Source of the DNA: Tindallia magadiensis
Lineage (GTDB): Bacteria > Bacillota > Clostridia > Peptostreptococcales > Tindalliaceae
NCBI RefSeq assembly: GCF_900113635.1
Contig: NZ_FOQA01000004.1
Location: 242,399-306,398 of the forward strand
Reading direction: 5' to 3'
Length of the DNA stretch: 64,000 bases
Made by a program: the position numbers and the translations under genes. The notes under the pieces were generated by a model that ran no database searches, was not told the DNA's origin, and saw only the letters and a list, made by a program, of their open reading frames with translations. Positions 63,326 to 64,000 of this stretch are shown here, piece by piece; the stretch's first letter is position 1, and each line of letters starts with the position of its first letter.

Positions 63326-63656
63326 AGATATGCTCTATCCAAGAGAGTATCAACACTATCATAAAAAGTATGGGAACAACCAATACCCAGTCCTTAACCT
63401 TTAACAACTGTGGCAATGAGACATCGCCATATTCACCTTTTTTCAAAATTCCATCTTTCCATTTTGGATAATAGGCTGCAAAAATGCCTGCTCCAAGAAA
63501 AATACCAAGCAATCCTCCAATAGCGGCATCCAGATATCCGTTTCCAATAGCTCCTGCTATGGTTCCGGGACAATAACCCAATAGAGCAAAGCCAACGCCA
63601 AAGAAAAGACCTCCTACGACATAGGGGGACCACTGTGCCTGCGTTAAGAAATCCAT
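63324..63656 (-). CDS. YeeE/YedE-type membrane protein (sulfur transport family), single half
   Basis: 110 residues with three or four membrane segments. GVGFALLGYCPGTIAGAIGNGYLDAAIGG, in two parts, matches the C-terminal half of YeeE/YedE proteins, with the conserved Cys in GYCPGT that passes thiosulfate in YeeE. Many bacteria encode the two halves as adjacent small genes; here no upstream partner is visible between 63657 and the right edge. A palindrome, GTAGTGT-N8-ACACTAC (63681-63702), lies in its promoter region. Confidence 0.8.
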   Translation of the reverse strand: MDFLTQAQWSPYVVGGLFFGVGFALLGYCPGTIAGAIGNGYLDAAIGGLLGIFLGAGIFAAYYPKWKDGILKKGEYGDVSLPQLLKVKDWVLVVPILFMIVLILSWIEHI

Positions 63657-63680
63657 AGATTATTCCTCCCTTACCATCAC

Positions 63681-63702
63681 GTAGTGTAAAGTAAAACACT
63701 AC
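63681..63702. repeat. Inverted repeat upstream of the yeeE-like gene
   Basis: GTAGTGT and ACACTAC with an 8-bp spacer, 25 bp before the start codon. It is probably an operator for an unknown regulator. Confidence 0.4.
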
Positions 63703-63759
63703 TCTTTATATTTACCTGCTTTATTTTGCAAAGGCTTCAGAGTTTTTTTGTAATAAAAA

Positions 63760-63836
63760 ACAATGACCCCCTCTTTTCGGTTATAATTGAAGTTCCTAAG
63801 CACCAAAAATTCCCGAAAAAGAAAGAAGGTCATTGT
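63760..63836. repeat. Leader inverted repeat covering the transposase ribosome-binding site
   Basis: ACAATGACC (63760-63768) pairs with GGTCATTGT (63828-63836), and TCTTTT pairs with AAAAGA further in. The 3' arm contains the AAGG ribosome-binding site and ends one base before the transposase ATG. Confidence 0.6.
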
Positions 63837-63837
63837 C

Positions 63838-64000
63838 ATGAACTCAATTATAACTTATTTACTTTTAATAATTCAATATCAAAATCAACAAATTCGTTGG
63901 TTGCTCCTTTTTATTTCTAAATACATTCCTCTTAAGCAATGGGCTCATGATGATGTGCATTCACCCAAGTATCAAAAGTTCAAAACTGACAAGCTTCCGG
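63838..64000 (+). CDS. Transposase, N-terminal part (runs off window)
   Basis: 54 residues from ATG 63838 to the right edge. A hydrophobic, aromatic N-terminus (MNSIITYLLLIIQYQNQQIR, then WLLLFISKYIPLKQWAHDD) followed by SPKYQKFKTDKLP. This start resembles clostridial DDE transposases that open in this way, recognised by general resemblance only. The left end of the element must lie left of about 63760, but I could not identify its terminal repeat or a target duplication. Confidence 0.5.
   Translation, partial: MNSIITYLLLIIQYQNQQIRWLLLFISKYIPLKQWAHDDVHSPKYQKFKTDKLP

Overview
The window is AT-rich, densely packed DNA of a low-GC Gram-positive anaerobe, most likely a member of the Clostridia. 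The evidence is strong GGAGG ribosome-binding sites, a 2x[4Fe-4S] ferredoxin, ferredoxin-dependent indolepyruvate oxidoreductase, iron-sulfur L-serine dehydratase split into two subunits, a clostridial glp operon with a GlpP antiterminator, CsoR-copA-copZ, and Ctc/L25. A genus near Alkaliphilus, Natronincola or Tindallia is only a guess. I see no rRNA, tRNA or CRISPR array. The only mobile DNA is the start of a transposase at the right edge.

Layout. 1-6.5 kb holds regulators and small metabolic genes: the 5' part of a PEP-synthase-like gene with a TetR regulator, a glutamine-amidotransferase-like protein lacking its catalytic residues, a WYL regulator with a GyrI-like partner, a ferredoxin, and MarR-MATE. 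6.7-11.1 kb is an unusual metal-transport operon: four consecutive proteins with LPGRxR-type HMA_2 domains, one of them a P-type ATPase with SCG in place of CPC, followed by a small single-membrane-segment protein. 11.1-14.9 kb holds an ArsR-ABC exporter operon and two probably Fur-controlled genes (VTT membrane protein, DUF3793). 15.1-19.1 kb is a MacB-like ABC system with a large exported repeat protein encoded between ATPase and permease. Next come an LTA-synthase-like enzyme, an EAL protein, sdaAB-sdaAA and the glp operon (glpK, glpA-like, FAD oxidoreductase, DUF1667, glpF, glpP) with a candidate GlpP-controlled terminator in the glpK leader. 31-36 kb has a twin-rhodanese lipoprotein and the copper operon. 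36.8-40.3 kb has L25, a GH26-like hydrolase and rpsF-ssb-rpsR with a recognisable S6:S18 leader element.

40.4-47.1 kb contains a chemoreceptor, iorAB, an RDD protein and a permease split into two genes behind a paired operator. 47.1-55.8 kb appears to be one regulon. A PhoPR-like two-component system lies next to a divergent zinc metallopeptidase gene, and an RND efflux operon lies next to a divergent 34-residue membrane peptide. Four promoters in these two intergenic regions carry the same direct repeat (TTCAYA-N5-TTCATW) exactly 9 nt upstream of a -10-like hexamer. This is the best candidate for a previously undescribed system in the window.

The right end holds csaA, tcdA, a CofE-like ligase, a membrane J-domain protein, a small zincin, a solute-binding protein paired with a chemoreceptor, xpt, a YeeE-type protein and the transposase start. 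Starts were moved from the longest ORF where a ribosome-binding site clearly decides; each case is noted.
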